DNA from: Serratia ureilytica
GTDB taxonomy: Bacteria > Pseudomonadota > Gammaproteobacteria > Enterobacterales > Enterobacteriaceae
NCBI RefSeq assembly: GCF_013375155.1
Contig: NZ_JABXOF010000007.1
Location: 248,001 to 312,000 of the forward strand
Length of the DNA stretch: 64,000 bases
Reading direction: 5' to 3'
Shown: piece after piece, positions 50,243 to 61,288 of the stretch
Position numbering within the stretch: position 1 is the stretch's first letter
Layout of the letters: every line of letters begins with the position of its first letter
Position numbers and translations under genes: made by a program
The notes under the pieces: model-generated
Told to the model about the DNA's origin: nothing
Seen by the model: the letters and a program-made list of their open reading frames with translations, nothing else
Database searches by the model: none

Positions 50243-51391
50243 ATGTCGAATCGTCCATTGACTATCGGATTGGTCGCCGGAGAAACCTCCGGTGACATTC
50301 TCGGCGCCGGTTTGATCCGTGCGCTCAAAGCGCAGATCCCTGACGCGCGTTTCGTTGGCGTCGCCGGCCCGCTGATGCAGGCCGAAGGGTGCGAAGCCTG
50401 GTACGAAATGGAAGAGCTGGCGGTAATGGGCGTGGTGGAAGTGCTCGAGCGCTTGCCACGCCTGTTGAAGATCCGCAAGGATCTTACCCGCCGCTTCGGT
50501 GAGCTGCGGCCGGACGTGTTTGTCGGCATCGACGCGCCGGACTTCAACATCACGCTGGAAGGCCGCCTCAAGCAGCGCGGCATTCGCACCATCCACTATG
50601 TCAGCCCTTCAGTGTGGGCCTGGCGACAAAAGCGCGTTTTCAAAATAGGCAAAGCCACCGATTTGGTGCTGGCCTTTCTCCCTTTCGAAAAAGCGTTTTA
50701 CGATCGTTTCAACGTCCCCTGCCGGTTTATCGGTCACACCATGGCGGACGCCATGCCGCTGCAGCCCGATCGGTTGGCGGCGCGCGCTCAGCTTGGCATC
50801 GCTCCGCAGGCGCGCTGTTTGGCCTTGTTGCCGGGCAGCCGCGGCGCCGAAGTCGAGATGCTGAGCGCCGACTTCCTCAAAACCGCGCAGCTGCTGCGCA
50901 CGCGTTATCCCGAGCTGGAAGTGGTGGTGCCGCTGGTCAACGCCAAACGGCGTGAGCAGTTTGAGCGCATCAAGGCCGAAGTGGCGCCGGATCTGACCGT
51001 ACACCTGCTGAATGGGCAGGGGCGTGAAGCGATGATCGCCAGCGACGCGGCGCTGCTGGCATCCGGCACGGCGGCGCTGGAATGCATGCTGGCCAAGTGC
51101 CCGATGGTCGTGGGCTATCGCATGAAGCCGTTCACTTTCTGGTTGGCGCAGAAGCTGGTGAAAACGCCTTATGTCTCGCTGCCGAATCTGCTGGCGGGGC
51201 GGGAGATCGTCACCGAACTGCTGCAGCATGACTGCGTCCCGGACAAACTGGCCGCCGCCGTGATGCCGCTGCTGGAAGAGAGCCCGGAAACCGACGCGTT
51301 GAAACAGACTTTCCTTACCTTGCACCAAAGCATCCGTTGCGGTGCGGACGAACAGGCCGCTCAGGCTGTGTTGGAGCTGGCGAAAGCATGA
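50243..51391 (+). CDS. lpxB: LpxB, lipid A disaccharide synthase
   Basis: LpxB is a GT19-family glycosyltransferase that joins lipid X and UDP-2,3-diacylglucosamine to form the lipid A disaccharide backbone at the inner face of the cytoplasmic membrane. The 382-residue product has [16 protein letters not shown] near the N terminus, [13 protein letters not shown] and [34 protein letters not shown] opens the UDP-binding C-terminal Rossmann domain, which has [13 protein letters not shown]. Its stop overlaps the rnhB start by four bases (ATGA). Confidence 0.98.
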   Translation: MSNRPLTIGLVAGETSGDILGAGLIRALKAQIPDARFVGVAGPLMQAEGCEAWYEMEELAVMGVVEVLERLPRLLKIRKDLTRRFGELRPDVFVGIDAPDFNITLEGRLKQRGIRTIHYVSPSVWAWRQKRVFKIGKATDLVLAFLPFEKAFYDRFNVPCRFIGHTMADAMPLQPDRLAARAQLGIAPQARCLALLPGSRGAEVEMLSADFLKTAQLLRTRYPELEVVVPLVNAKRREQFERIKAEVAPDLTVHLLNGQGREAMIASDAALLASGTAALECMLAKCPMVVGYRMKPFTFWLAQKLVKTPYVSLPNLLAGREIVTELLQHDCVPDKLAAAVMPLLEESPETDALKQTFLTLHQSIRCGADEQAAQAVLELAKA

Positions 51392-51981
51392 TTGAACCCT
51401 TTATCTATCCCGCTGCCACGCTGATTGCCGGTGTGGACGAAGTGGGCCGCGGCCCGTTGGTCGGCGCGGTGGTCACCGCCGCCGTGATCCTCGATCCGGC
51501 GCGGCCGATCGTCGGGCTGGCGGACTCCAAAAAGCTCAGTGAAAAACGCCGGCTGGCGCTGTATGACGAAATCGTCGCCAAAGCGCTCTCCTGGAGCCTG
51601 GGGCGCGCCGAACCGGCGGAAATCGACCAGCTGAACATTTTGCACGCCACCATGTTGGCGATGCAGCGCGCGGTGGCCGGGTTGCATATCGCGCCGGACA
51701 TGGTTTTAATCGACGGTAACCGTTGCCCGAGCTTGCCGATGCGTTCGCAGGCGGTGGTGAAGGGCGACAGCCGCGTGGCGGAGATCAGCGCGGCGTCCAT
51801 TCTGGCGAAGGTCACGCGCGATCGCGAAATGGCCGAGCTGGACAGCGAGTTCCCGGACTACGGTTTCGCGCAGCATAAAGGCTACCCGACCGCCTTCCAC
51901 CTGGAGCGGCTGGCCGCGCTGGGCGCCACCGAGCATCATCGCCGCAGCTTCGCGCCGGTGAAAAGGGCGCTCGCGCTGTAG
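51388..51981 (+). CDS. rnhB: RnhB, ribonuclease HII
   Basis: RNase HII cleaves RNA in RNA-DNA hybrids and removes single ribonucleotides from DNA. The 197-residue product starts at ATG 51388, overlapping the lpxB stop. It shows the metal-binding [12 protein letters not shown] (Asp17, Glu18), MVLIDGN (Asp109) and [33 protein letters not shown], near the C terminus, is a family signature. A longer frame starting at 51337 lies inside lpxB and is not favoured. A hairpin in the 77-bp gap before dnaE has no T tract. Confidence 0.97.
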   Translation: MIEPFIYPAATLIAGVDEVGRGPLVGAVVTAAVILDPARPIVGLADSKKLSEKRRLALYDEIVAKALSWSLGRAEPAEIDQLNILHATMLAMQRAVAGLHIAPDMVLIDGNRCPSLPMRSQAVVKGDSRVAEISAASILAKVTRDREMAELDSEFPDYGFAQHKGYPTAFHLERLAALGATEHHRRSFAPVKRALAL

Positions 51982-52058
51982 CCTGCGAGCCTGACCGGCT
52001 CGACGATAGCATTAACCCGGGCTCAGCACGCTGAGCCCCTTCAATCAGGTATCTGGAG

Positions 52059-55000
52059 ATGGCCGAACCTCGTTTTATTCACCTGCGCGTCCACAGTGAC
52101 TACTCCATGATTGATGGATTGGCCAAGACGGCGCCGCTGGTGAAAAGAGCCGCCGCGTTAGCCATGCCTGCTCTGGCAATCACCGATTTCACCAACCTGT
52201 GCGGGCTGGTGAAGTTCTACGGCAGCGCGCACGGCGCCGGGATCAAACCGATCATCGGCGCGGATTTCCATGTGCAAAGCGAAGTCTTGGGCGACGAACT
52301 CGCTCAGCTGACGGTGCTGGCCAGCAACAACGAAGGCTACCAGAACCTGACGCTGCTGATTTCCCGCGCCTATCAGCGCGGCTACGGCGCCGCCGGCCCG
52401 ATCATCGATCGCGACTGGCTGATTGAACATCGCGAAGGGCTGATCCTGCTCTCCGGCGCGCGTCAGGGCGACGTCGGCAAGTTCCTGCTGCGCGGCAACC
52501 AGGCGCAGGTGGATCAGTGTCTGGATTTCTACCAGCAATATTTCCCCGACTGCTACTACCTGGAGTTGATCCGCACCGGCCGCCCGGATGAAGAGAACTA
52601 TCTGCATGCGGCGGTGGCGCTGGCCACCGAGCGCGGTTTGCCGGTGGTGGCCACCAACGACGTGCGTTTCCTGGTGGAAGATGACTTCGACGCCCATGAG
52701 ATCCGCGTCGCCATCCACGACGGCTTTACGCTGGACGATCCCAAGCGGCCGCGCAACTACAGCCCGCAACAATACATGCGCAGCGAAGACGAGATGTGCG
52801 AGCTGTTCGCCGACATCCCGGAAGCGCTGCTGAACAGCGTCGAAATCGCCAAACGCTGTAACGTCACCATTCGCCTCGGCGAGTACTTCCTGCCGCAGTT
52901 CCCGACCGGCGATATGAGTACCGAGGACTTCCTGGTACTCAAATCGAAAGAGGGGCTGGAAGAGCGCCTCGAGTTCCTGTTCCCCGATCCTGAAGTGCGC
53001 GCGCAGCGCCGCCCGGAATACGACGAGCGTCTGGACGTCGAGCTGAAAGTGATCAACCAGATGGGGTTCCCCGGCTACTTCCTGATCGTGATGGAATTTA
53101 TCCAGTGGTCGAAGGACAACAACGTGCCGGTGGGCCCAGGGCGTGGCTCCGGCGCCGGTTCGCTGGTGGCCTATGCGTTGAAAATCACCGACCTCGATCC
53201 GCTGGAATTCGACCTGCTGTTCGAACGCTTCCTGAACCCGGAACGTGTCTCGATGCCCGACTTCGACGTCGACTTCTGCATGGAGAAACGTGACCAGGTA
53301 ATCGAGCACGTGGCGGAGATGTACGGCCGCGAAGCGGTATCGCAGATCATCACCTTCGGCACCATGGCGGCGAAAGCGGTTATCCGCGACGTAGGCCGCG
53401 TGTTGGGGCACCCGTACGGGTTCGTCGATCGCATCTCCAAACTGGTGCCGCCGGATCCGGGCATGACGCTGGAGAAAGCCTTCGCCGCCGAACCGCAGCT
53501 GCCGGAGATTTACGAGGCCGACGAAGAGGTCAAAGCGCTGATCGACATGGCCCGCAAGCTGGAAGGGGTGACGCGCAACGCCGGTAAACACGCCGGTGGC
53601 GTGGTGATCGCGCCGACCAAGATCACCGACTTCGCGCCGCTGTACTGCGATGCCGAAGGGAACCACCCGGTGACCCAGTTCGACAAGAACGACGTGGAAT
53701 ACGCCGGGCTGGTGAAGTTCGACTTCCTCGGTCTGCGCACCCTGACCATCATCGACTGGGCGCTGGAGATGATCAACGCCCGGCGCGCCAAGACCGGGCT
53801 GGAACCGATCGACATCGCCGCCATCCCGCTCGACGACAAGAAAAGCTTCGACATGCTGCAGCGTTCGGAAACCACGGCGGTGTTCCAGCTTGAATCGCGC
53901 GGCATGAAAGATTTGATCAAACGTCTGAAGCCCGACTGCTTCGAAGACATGATCGCACTGGTGGCGCTGTTCCGTCCGGGGCCGCTGCAGTCGGGCATGG
54001 TGGATAACTTCATCGACCGCAAACATGGCCGCGAAGAGATCTCCTACCCGGACATTCAGTGGCAGCATGAGTCGCTCAAGCCGGTGCTGGAGCCGACCTA
54101 CGGCATCATCCTGTATCAGGAACAGGTGATGCAGATTGCCCAGGTGCTGGCCGGCTATACGCTGGGCGGCGCGGACATGCTGCGCCGTGCGATGGGTAAA
54201 AAGAACCCGGTCGAAATGGCCAAGCAGCGCGGCGGCTTTGAAGACGGCGCCAAAGCGCGCGGCATCGACGGCGAACTGTCGGTGAAAATCTTCGACCTGG
54301 TGGAGAAATTCGCCGGTTATGGCTTCAACAAATCGCACTCCGCCGCCTACGCGCTGGTGTCGTACCAGACGCTGTGGCTGAAGGCGCACTATCCGGCCGA
54401 GTTTATGGCGGCGGTGATGACCGCCGATATGGACAACACCGACAAAGTAGTGGGGCTGGTGGACGAATGCTGGCGTATGGGGCTGAAGATCCTGCCGCCG
54501 GACATCAACAGCGGCCTGTATCACTTCCACGTCAACGACGACGGCGAGATCGTTTACGGCATCGGCGCCATCAAGGGCGTGGGGGAAGGGCCGATCGAAG
54601 CCATTATCGAAGCGCGCAACAGCGGCGAGCAAGGTTATTTCAAAGACCTGTTCGATCTCTGCGCGCGCTCCGACATCAAGAAACTGAACCGCCGCATTCT
54701 GGAAAAACTGATCATGTCCGGGGCGTTCGATCGCCTTGGGCCACACCGCGCCGCGCTGATGAATTCGCTCGGCGACGCGTTGAAAGCGGCGGATCAGCAT
54801 GCGAAAGCCGAAGCTATTGGCCAGGTGGACATGTTTGGCGTGCTGGCGGAAGCGCCGGAGCAGGTGGAGCAATCCTACGCCAACATCGCGCCCTGGCCGG
54901 AGCAGGTGGTGTTGGACGGTGAACGGGAAACGCTGGGGCTCTACCTGACCGGCCACCCGATCACCCAATACCTCAAGGAGATCGAACGTTACGCCGGTGG

Positions 55001-55547
55001 CCAGCGTTTGAAAGACATGCACCCGACGGATCGGGGCAAAATGACTACCGCCGTCGGGTTGGTGGTCGCCGCGCGGGTGATGGTGACCAAGCGCGGCAAC
55101 CGCATCGGCATCTGTACGCTGGATGACCGTTCGGGCCGTCTGGAAGTGATGCTATTCACCGAAGCGTTAGAAAAATACCAGCATTTGTTGGAAAAAGACC
55201 GTATCCTTATCGCCAGTGGACAGGTCAGCTTTGATGACTTTAGCGGCGGGCTTAAAATGATGGCCCGCGAGGTAATGGACATCAGTGAAGCCCGGGAAAA
55301 ATACGCTCGCGGGCTTGCTATCTCGCTGACTGACAGGCAAATTGATGACCAGCTTTTGAACCGTCTCCGTCAGTCGTTGGAACCCCATCGCTCGGGGACG
55401 ATTCCAGTGCATCTCTACTATCAACGGGAAGATGCGCGAGCCAAGCTGCGTTTTGGCGCAACCTGGCGCGTGACGCCCACCGACCGCTTGTTGATAGACT
55501 TGCGGACGTTGGTAGGCAATGAGCAGGTGGACTTGGAATTTGACTAA
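52059..55547 (+). CDS. dnaE: DnaE, DNA polymerase III alpha subunit
   Basis: DnaE is the replicative polymerase subunit. The 1162-residue product has the N-terminal PHP domain ([18 protein letters not shown]). The palm catalytic aspartates are Asp401 and Asp403 in MPDFDVDFC and Asp555 in [10 protein letters not shown], matching E. coli numbering. [14 protein letters not shown], the fingers ([19 protein letters not shown]), a helix-hairpin-helix region, an OB-fold domain (about 990-1075) and a C-terminal tau-binding region follow. AGGT lies eight bases upstream; a GGAG abuts the ATG directly. accA starts 12 bp after the stop, linking replication with fatty-acid synthesis. Confidence 0.99.
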   Translation: MAEPRFIHLRVHSDYSMIDGLAKTAPLVKRAAALAMPALAITDFTNLCGLVKFYGSAHGAGIKPIIGADFHVQSEVLGDELAQLTVLASNNEGYQNLTLLISRAYQRGYGAAGPIIDRDWLIEHREGLILLSGARQGDVGKFLLRGNQAQVDQCLDFYQQYFPDCYYLELIRTGRPDEENYLHAAVALATERGLPVVATNDVRFLVEDDFDAHEIRVAIHDGFTLDDPKRPRNYSPQQYMRSEDEMCELFADIPEALLNSVEIAKRCNVTIRLGEYFLPQFPTGDMSTEDFLVLKSKEGLEERLEFLFPDPEVRAQRRPEYDERLDVELKVINQMGFPGYFLIVMEFIQWSKDNNVPVGPGRGSGAGSLVAYALKITDLDPLEFDLLFERFLNPERVSMPDFDVDFCMEKRDQVIEHVAEMYGREAVSQIITFGTMAAKAVIRDVGRVLGHPYGFVDRISKLVPPDPGMTLEKAFAAEPQLPEIYEADEEVKALIDMARKLEGVTRNAGKHAGGVVIAPTKITDFAPLYCDAEGNHPVTQFDKNDVEYAGLVKFDFLGLRTLTIIDWALEMINARRAKTGLEPIDIAAIPLDDKKSFDMLQRSETTAVFQLESRGMKDLIKRLKPDCFEDMIALVALFRPGPLQSGMVDNFIDRKHGREEISYPDIQWQHESLKPVLEPTYGIILYQEQVMQIAQVLAGYTLGGADMLRRAMGKKNPVEMAKQRGGFEDGAKARGIDGELSVKIFDLVEKFAGYGFNKSHSAAYALVSYQTLWLKAHYPAEFMAAVMTADMDNTDKVVGLVDECWRMGLKILPPDINSGLYHFHVNDDGEIVYGIGAIKGVGEGPIEAIIEARNSGEQGYFKDLFDLCARSDIKKLNRRILEKLIMSGAFDRLGPHRAALMNSLGDALKAADQHAKAEAIGQVDMFGVLAEAPEQVEQSYANIAPWPEQVVLDGERETLGLYLTGHPITQYLKEIERYAGGQRLKDMHPTDRGKMTTAVGLVVAARVMVTKRGNRIGICTLDDRSGRLEVMLFTEALEKYQHLLEKDRILIASGQVSFDDFSGGLKMMAREVMDISEAREKYARGLAISLTDRQIDDQLLNRLRQSLEPHRSGTIPVHLYYQREDARAKLRFGATWRVTPTDRLLIDLRTLVGNEQVDLEFD

Positions 55548-55559
55548 AATAGGAATGCT

Positions 55560-56519
55560 ATGAGTCTGAATTTTCTTGATTTTGAACAGCCGATTGCAGA
55601 GCTGGAAGCGAAAATTGACTCGCTGACTGCAGTCAGCCGTCAAGACGAAAAATTAGATATTAATCTGGACGAAGAGGTTCAGCGCCTGCGTGAAAAGAGC
55701 GTTGAGCTGACGCGCAAGATTTTTGCCGATCTTGGGGCCTGGCAGATTGCCCAATTGGCACGCCACCCGCGCCGTCCTTATACCCTGGATTATATCAAAC
55801 ACATCTTTACCGACTTCGAAGAGTTGGCGGGCGATCGCGCTTACGCCGACGACAAAGCGATCGTCGGGGGGATTGCGCGTCTGGATGGCCGCCCGGTGAT
55901 GATCATCGGGCACCAGAAAGGCCGTGAGACCAAAGAGAAGATCCGCCGCAACTTCGGCATGCCGGCGCCGGAAGGCTACCGCAAGGCGCTGCGCCTGATG
56001 GAAATGGCCGCCCGCTTCAAAATGCCGATCATCACCTTTATCGATACCCCGGGCGCTTATCCGGGCGTGGGCGCGGAAGAACGCGGCCAGTCGGAAGCCA
56101 TCGCGCGCAACCTGCGTGAGATGTCGCGCCTGAACGTACCGGTCATCTGCACCGTCATCGGTGAAGGCGGCTCGGGCGGCGCGCTGGCGATCGGCGTGGG
56201 CGACAAGGTGAACATGCTGCAGTACAGCACCTACTCGGTGATTTCGCCGGAAGGCTGCGCCTCCATCCTGTGGAAGAGCGCCGACAAGGCGCCGCTGGCC
56301 GCGGAAGCGATGGGTATCACCGCGCCGCGTCTGAAAGAGCTGAAGCTGATCGACTCGGTGATCCCGGAGCCGCTGGGTTCCGCGCACCGCGACGTGCCGG
56401 CGATGGCCGCCGCGTTGAAAGCGCAGCTGCTGGCCGATCTGAAAGATCTGGATGGCCTGAACGACGAAGAGTTGCTCAACCGCCGTTACCAGCGTCTGAT
56501 GAACTACGGCTACTGCTGA
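55560..56519 (+). CDS. accA: AccA, acetyl-CoA carboxylase carboxyltransferase alpha subunit
   Basis: AccA pairs with AccD to transfer carboxyl from carboxybiotin to acetyl-CoA, making malonyl-CoA for fatty-acid synthesis. The 319-residue crotonase-fold protein begins [20 protein letters not shown]. It contains [55 protein letters not shown] and [16 protein letters not shown], the acyl-CoA and oxyanion-hole regions. AGGAA lies six bases before the ATG. A strong terminator ends the uppS-accA block right after this gene. Confidence 0.99.
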   Translation: MSLNFLDFEQPIAELEAKIDSLTAVSRQDEKLDINLDEEVQRLREKSVELTRKIFADLGAWQIAQLARHPRRPYTLDYIKHIFTDFEELAGDRAYADDKAIVGGIARLDGRPVMIIGHQKGRETKEKIRRNFGMPAPEGYRKALRLMEMAARFKMPIITFIDTPGAYPGVGAEERGQSEAIARNLREMSRLNVPVICTVIGEGGSGGALAIGVGDKVNMLQYSTYSVISPEGCASILWKSADKAPLAAEAMGITAPRLKELKLIDSVIPEPLGSAHRDVPAMAAALKAQLLADLKDLDGLNDEELLNRRYQRLMNYGYC

Positions 56520-56540
56520 GTTGCGATCTTCACGGTAATA

Positions 56541-56565
56541 AACCGCCTTCGGGCGGTTTTTTTTT
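56541..56565 (+). terminator. Intrinsic terminator after accA
   Basis: AACCGCC (56541-56547) pairs with GGCGGTT (56552-56558) around a UUCG tetraloop and is followed by an unbroken run of T residues to 56565. It closes the long envelope/replication block. Confidence 0.95.
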
Positions 56566-56631
56566 GGGCTACACACCGCCGGATTTTCGTGGTGTTATAG
56601 AGACTTGGCCGTTAACTGACAGGAGCTGCCG

Positions 56632-58776
56632 ATGAATATCATCGCCATCATGGGCCCGACGGGCGTCTACTACAAAGATGAGCCGATCCGCGAGCTCCAC
56701 GCGGCGCTGGGCGCGATGGGATTCCAGCTGGTATACCCCAAAAACAGCGGTGACCTGCTGAAGCTGATCGAAGCCAATGCCCGCATCTGCGGCGTGATCT
56801 TCGACTGGGACGATTACAGCCTGGAGCTGTGCAGCGAGATCAACGAGCTGAACGAATACCTGCCGCTGTACGCCTTTATCAATACTCACTCCACCTTCGA
56901 CGTCAGCCTGCATGAAATGCGCATGGTGCTCTATTTCTTCGAGTATGGCCTGAATGCGGCAGACGATATCGCGCAGCGCATCCAGCAATACACGGCGGAA
57001 TACATCGACACCATTACGCCGCCGCTGACCAAGGCGCTGTTCAACTACGTGCGCGAAGGAAAGTACACCTTTTGCACGCCGGGCCACATGGCCGGCACCG
57101 CGTTCCAGAAAAGCCCGGTGGGCTGCCTGTTCTATGACTTCTTCGGCGCCAATACCCTGAAGGCCGACATCTCGATTTCGGTCACCGAGCTCGGGTCGCT
57201 GCTGGATCACACCGGCCCGCATCTGGAGGCCGAAGAGTACATCGCGCGCACCTTCAATGCCGAGCAGAGCTATCTGGTCACCAACGGCACCTCCACCGCC
57301 AACAAGATCGTCGGCATGTATTCAGCGCCGGCGGGCAGCACGGTGCTGATCGACCGCAATTGCCACAAATCGCTGTGCCACCTGCTGATGATGAGCGATA
57401 TCGTGCCGATCTATCTGCGCCCGCTGCGCAACGCCTACGGCATCCTCGGCGGCATTCCGCAGCGCGAGTTTACCCGCGCCAGCATCGCCGCCCGGGTGCA
57501 GGAGACCCCGAACGCCACCTGGCCGGTGCATGCGGTGATCACCAATTCCACCTATGACGGCCTGCTGTACAACACCGACTACATCAAGCAGACGCTGGAG
57601 GTGCCGTCGATCCACTTCGACTCCGCCTGGGTGCCTTACACCAACTTCCATCCGATTTACGACGGCAAGAGCGGCATGAGCGGCGATCGGGTGCCCGGTA
57701 AGGTTTTCTACGAAACCCAATCCACCCACAAGCTGCTGGCGGCCTTCTCGCAGGCCTCGATGATTCATATCAAGGGCGACTACGACGAGAGCACCTTCAA
57801 CGAAGCCTACATGATGCACACCACCACTTCGCCGCACTACGGCATCGTGGCGTCGATGGAGACCGCCGCCGCCATGCTGCGCGGCAATCCGGGGCGCCGC
57901 TTGATCAACCGTTCGGTGGAGCGCGCGCTGCATTTTCGCCGTGAAGTGCAGCGGCTGCGCGAGGAAAGCGACAGCTGGTTCTTCGATATCTGGCAGCCGG
58001 AAGAGATCGATGAAGCGCAGTGCTGGCCGCTGGATCCGGACGATAACTGGCACGGTTTCGGCCAGACCGATCGCGATCATATGTATCTCGATCCGATCAA
58101 GGTGACGATCCTGACGCCGGGCATGAATGAGCTGGGGGCGCTGGAGGAAGAGGGGATCCCGGCGGCGCTGGTGGCGAAGTACCTCGACGAGCGCGGCATC
58201 GTGGTGGAGAAGACCGGGCCGTACAATCTGCTGTTCCTGTTCAGCATCGGCATCGATAAAACCAAGGCGATGAGCCTGCTGCGCGGCCTGACCGACTTCA
58301 AGCGCGCCTACGATCTCAACCTGCGGGTGAAGAACATGCTGCCGGATCTGTACGCCGAGGATCCGGATTTCTATCGCCACATGCGCATCCAGGATCTGGC
58401 CGCCGGTATTCATCGCCTGATCTGCCAACACGATCTGCCGCGCCTGATGCAGCGGGCGTTTGACGTGCTGCCGGAAATGAAGCTGACGCCGCACCAGATG
58501 TTCCAGGAGCAGGTGCGCGGCAATGTGGAAACCTGCGAGCTGGATCAGTTGGTGGGCAAGGTGGCGGCCAATATGATCCTGCCTTATCCGCCGGGCGTGC
58601 CGCTGGTGATGCCGGGGGAAATGATCACCGAAGAGAGCCGGGCGGTGCTCGATTTCCTGCTGATGCTGTGCTCGATCGGCGAGCGCTATCCCGGTTTTGA
58701 AACCGACATCCACGGCGCCAAGCTGACGGAAGACGGACGCTATCTGGTGAAGGTGCTGAAAGCCCCGCAGCCATAA
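56632..58776 (+). CDS. ldcC: LdcC, lysine decarboxylase (constitutive type)
   Basis: LdcC decarboxylates lysine to cadaverine at near-neutral pH. The 714-residue fold type I PLP enzyme has an N-terminal wing domain (1-128) and a PLP core with the cofactor lysine at 367 (YETQSTHKLLAAFSQ). SAPAGSTVLIDRNCHKS and a C-terminal domain ending DIHGAKLTEDGRYLVKVL are present. Position after accA and before yaeR, and LdcC-like features such as VERALHFRREVQRLREESDSWFFDIWQP, mark it as ldcC rather than cadA. Some central segments look CadA-like. A second decarboxylase (cadA) lies 4 kb downstream and shares long identical DNA tracts with it. Confidence 0.95.
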   Translation: MNIIAIMGPTGVYYKDEPIRELHAALGAMGFQLVYPKNSGDLLKLIEANARICGVIFDWDDYSLELCSEINELNEYLPLYAFINTHSTFDVSLHEMRMVLYFFEYGLNAADDIAQRIQQYTAEYIDTITPPLTKALFNYVREGKYTFCTPGHMAGTAFQKSPVGCLFYDFFGANTLKADISISVTELGSLLDHTGPHLEAEEYIARTFNAEQSYLVTNGTSTANKIVGMYSAPAGSTVLIDRNCHKSLCHLLMMSDIVPIYLRPLRNAYGILGGIPQREFTRASIAARVQETPNATWPVHAVITNSTYDGLLYNTDYIKQTLEVPSIHFDSAWVPYTNFHPIYDGKSGMSGDRVPGKVFYETQSTHKLLAAFSQASMIHIKGDYDESTFNEAYMMHTTTSPHYGIVASMETAAAMLRGNPGRRLINRSVERALHFRREVQRLREESDSWFFDIWQPEEIDEAQCWPLDPDDNWHGFGQTDRDHMYLDPIKVTILTPGMNELGALEEEGIPAALVAKYLDERGIVVEKTGPYNLLFLFSIGIDKTKAMSLLRGLTDFKRAYDLNLRVKNMLPDLYAEDPDFYRHMRIQDLAAGIHRLICQHDLPRLMQRAFDVLPEMKLTPHQMFQEQVRGNVETCELDQLVGKVAANMILPYPPGVPLVMPGEMITEESRAVLDFLLMLCSIGERYPGFETDIHGAKLTEDGRYLVKVLKAPQP

Positions 58777-58785
58777 GGCCATAAT

Positions 58786-58820
58786 GCGCCCGGCGGTTTG
58801 GAAAGATGCGCCGGGCTTCC
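58786..58820 (+). terminator. Possible terminator between ldcC and yaeR
   Basis: GCCCGGCG (58788-58795) pairs with CGCCGGGC (58809-58816) over a 13-base loop, followed by TTCCTC. The T tract is poor, so termination is uncertain. Confidence 0.4.
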
Positions 58821-58883
58821 TCATTGACGGCCTCATCGCCGCCGGATACCGTGCACCATCAGAATGAACAGGAGAGGGTTTCT

Positions 58884-59273
58884 ATGCTGGCATTACGTCA
58901 GGTGCATCACATCGCGATCATTGGCGCGGACTACGCCGCCAGTAAGCATTTCTATTGCGACATTCTCGGTTTTACCCTGCTGAGTGAAGTTTACCGCGAG
59001 GAGCGTGACTCCTGGAAAGCGGATCTGGCGCTCAACGGGCAATACACCCTCGAGCTGTTTTCTTTCCCTTCGCCGCCGGCCCGCGTCAGCCGCCCGGAGG
59101 CTTGCGGCCTGCGCCATCTGGCGTTCAGCGTTGACGATATAGACCAAGCCATCGCCCATCTGCAGGCGGCCGGCGTCGCCTGCGAACCGGTACGCGTCGA
59201 TCCTTATACTCAATCTCGTTTTACCTTTTTCAGCGATCCCGATGGTTTACCGTTAGAATTATACGAGAGTTAA
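58884..59273 (+). CDS. yaeR: YaeR, VOC (glyoxalase/bleomycin resistance) family protein
   Basis: This is a 129-residue vicinal-oxygen-chelate fold protein. The metal-dependent activity is not established, and a glyoxalase-like role has been suggested for the family. Paired beta-alpha-beta-beta-beta units are visible, with candidate metal ligands in VHHIAIIGADY, LELFSF, LRHLAFSVDDID and the C-terminal DPDGLPLELYE. The start is ATG 58884, with GGAGAGGG upstream. The frame back to 58806 is rejected. It follows ldcC as in E. coli. A strong inverted repeat (59279-59312) separates it from cadC. Confidence 0.94.
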   Translation: MLALRQVHHIAIIGADYAASKHFYCDILGFTLLSEVYREERDSWKADLALNGQYTLELFSFPSPPARVSRPEACGLRHLAFSVDDIDQAIAHLQAAGVACEPVRVDPYTQSRFTFFSDPDGLPLELYES

Positions 59274-59278
59274 CGGCT

Positions 59279-59312
59279 TAATCGCCTCCCGGCGGCCACA
59301 GCCGGGGGCGAT
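59279..59312. other. Strong inverted repeat between yaeR and cadC
   Basis: AATCGCC-TCCCGGC and GCCGGG-GGCGATT form a long, nearly perfect stem over a short loop in the 89-bp gap. There is no T tract on the plus strand. It may end yaeR transcripts by processing or be a protein-binding site near the cadC promoter. Confidence 0.5.
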
Positions 59313-59362
59313 TATGCTATGATCGCGCCCTTGCCCCACATGCCTACAGAGTTATTTCCGCC

Positions 59363-60919
59363 ATGCAAGAGCCTGCTTTTCGCGTCGGGGAGTGGCTGGT
59401 TACCCCTGCCGACAATACCATCAGCCGTGACGGCCGCCAGAAAACGCTGGAACCGCGCCTGATCGACATGCTGTGCTATTTCGCCCGGCACCCCGATGTG
59501 GTGCTGAGCCGCGACGAGCTGATCGATAGCGTTTGGAAGCGCAATATCGTCACTAATCACGTGGTGACCCAATGCATTTCAGAACTGCGCAAATACCTGA
59601 AAGACGGCGACAGCGACAGTCCGGAATACATTATCACCGTGCCTAAGCGCGGGTATAAGTTGGCGGCTTCGGTGATCTGGTGTGAAGACGGGGGGTCGCA
59701 GCCCGCCCCTGCGCCGGCGCCGCAGATTGCGGTGATCATGCATGAGCCGGAAGACGGCAGCGATGATGAAGACGATACGCCGTACGTGCCGCCGAGCCGG
59801 ACCCGAACGCCGGTTGCCGCGCCCGGCGAAAAGCAGCCGCGCTTTTATCGCCGCTCGACGTTCTGGGTGTGGCTGGCGTTTCTGGCGGCGCTCAGCGTCT
59901 GCGTGGCGTTTGTCGGCATCGCAACGCTGTCGCAGCGCGTGCCGGTATCGACCATGCCGGTGCTGCTCAATCCGCGCGATATCGATATCCGCATTCAGGG
60001 CGGCGAGAGCTGCAGCAACTGGATGCCGCAGCTCTCCTATGTGGTGGGCGTCAGCGAGCTGATCACCGATTCGCTCAACACCTACTCGACCTTCCTGGTG
60101 CACGACCAAACCAATTACAACTATTCCGGCCCCAGCAACTCGGGCAAGTCGCTGTATATCGAGTTCGTTAATCAGCGCCACTACCGCGCCCAGCAGTGTT
60201 TCCTGTCCGTACGGCTGGTGGATAACGCCGACAGCTCAATCATGTTGGACAAGCGTTACTTCATTACCGCCGATAACCAGCTGAAGATCCAAAGCGACTT
60301 CCTTGCCAGCCTGTCCGCCGCGCTGAAACAGCCCTGGCCGCCGCAGCTGGAACAGCGTCTGGCACAGCTGCTGCCGGACAACGGGCCGCTGCTGCAGCGC
60401 TTCTACCAGGCGCATCAATTGTTGATCCACGGCGACGCCGATTCGTTGACTCGCGCCAGCGCGCAGCTGAGCGAGCTGATTAAAAGCGCGCCTAATTTCC
60501 ACTACCTGCTGGCGGAAAAAGCGCTGGTGGATGTGCTGCGCAACTCTTATCAACCGTTCGACAGCCAGGGGCTGGCGCAATTGCGCGCCGATATCAGCCA
60601 TCTGGCGACGATCCCCGAATTGAAAAATACGCCGATCGTGCAGCAAGTTCTGGCGGTTGATGCGCTGGCGCAGGGACGCATTGACGATGCGCACCGGGCG
60701 ATCGAGCTGGGGATTGAGTTGCAAATGTCGTGGCTGAATTATGTGCTGCTGGGCAAAGTGTATGAAATGCAGGGGCAGAATCATTTGGCGGCGGATTCTT
60801 ATATTACCGCGTTCAACCTGCGCCCCGGTGAAGATACCTTGCATTGGATCACCAATGGCGTATTCCAGACGTCATTGACCAACGTGGTGCCTTATTTAAA
60901 TAACTATCAGCGCCAATAA
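59363..60919 (+). CDS. cadC: CadC, membrane-integrated pH- and lysine-sensing activator
   Basis: CadC activates cadBA at low external pH when lysine is present. In E. coli it is held inactive by the lysine permease LysP. The 518-residue ToxR-like protein has an N-terminal OmpR-type winged-helix DNA-binding domain (about 1-105; VLSRDELIDSVWKRNIVTNHVVTQ and the VPKRGYKL wing). A proline/acid-rich linker, a single membrane segment (about 167-189; FWVWLAFLAALSVCVAFVG) and a periplasmic sensor follow. The sensor has Cys217 and Cys279, corresponding to the E. coli disulfide pair. It is upstream of cadB on the same strand after 369 bp. Confidence 0.96.
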   Translation: MQEPAFRVGEWLVTPADNTISRDGRQKTLEPRLIDMLCYFARHPDVVLSRDELIDSVWKRNIVTNHVVTQCISELRKYLKDGDSDSPEYIITVPKRGYKLAASVIWCEDGGSQPAPAPAPQIAVIMHEPEDGSDDEDDTPYVPPSRTRTPVAAPGEKQPRFYRRSTFWVWLAFLAALSVCVAFVGIATLSQRVPVSTMPVLLNPRDIDIRIQGGESCSNWMPQLSYVVGVSELITDSLNTYSTFLVHDQTNYNYSGPSNSGKSLYIEFVNQRHYRAQQCFLSVRLVDNADSSIMLDKRYFITADNQLKIQSDFLASLSAALKQPWPPQLEQRLAQLLPDNGPLLQRFYQAHQLLIHGDADSLTRASAQLSELIKSAPNFHYLLAEKALVDVLRNSYQPFDSQGLAQLRADISHLATIPELKNTPIVQQVLAVDALAQGRIDDAHRAIELGIELQMSWLNYVLLGKVYEMQGQNHLAADSYITAFNLRPGEDTLHWITNGVFQTSLTNVVPYLNNYQRQ

Positions 60920-60931
60920 TTCACCAGAACC

Positions 60932-60972
60932 ACGCCGCCATTATTCTCAGGGAATTCCGGCGGCGTTATTTA
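60932..60972 (+). terminator. Possible terminator of cadC
   Basis: ACGCCGCC (60932-60939) pairs with GGCGGCGT (60959-60966) across a 19-base loop containing GGAATTCC, followed by TATTTATT. The wide loop makes it a moderate candidate. Confidence 0.45.
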
Positions 60973-61288
60973 TTGGTGAAGATATGTTGCGTCATTGTGT
61001 TATTTTGCTGCGCAATATCGTTCCTTTTCTGCCGTTTGTTATCCGTGATTAACCTGGTTATTATCCTGTTTTTTAACGATGTTTATCTTTTCTTTAGCTT
61101 ACCTTTTTATCTTGATGTGTTAATCAAAAACCTCAGATTATCATTTGTATGATCATGAGCGTAATCTCACTTTATCTTTAGGACTTTATTTCTGCCGATG
61201 GTTAGCATCCTGACTATCAAGCCGGCTCATTAAAATCTTTTATTTATGGGTGTGGCTTATAAGAAACGTAAATCAGGAGAAACTGACC
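60973..61288 (+). promoter_or_regulatory. cadBA promoter region (putative CadC target)
   Basis: This stretch of more than 300 bp has no gene and is markedly A+T-rich against its G+C-rich surroundings. T-rich runs dominate 61015-61120, as expected for the CadC and H-NS binding region upstream of cadBA. I cannot assign a -35/-10 pair with confidence; TAAAAT at 61231-61236 is the best -10 candidate. AGGAG at 61275-61279 is the cadB ribosome-binding site. Confidence 0.6.

Noticed and set aside
52019-52038. GGGCTCAG/CTGAGCCC hairpin between rnhB and dnaE as a terminator
   Set aside because: The stem is perfect but is followed by CTTCAATC rather than a T tract, and dnaE has no obvious separate promoter. 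It is probably a processing or stability element, so I did not list it as a terminator.
52158-55022. Long open frame (about 950 codons) antisense to dnaE, and a similar one antisense to the macroglobulin gene at 21805-24747
   Set aside because: Both are shadows of well-identified genes with biased codon use; no ribosome-binding site, signal or family motif is visible.
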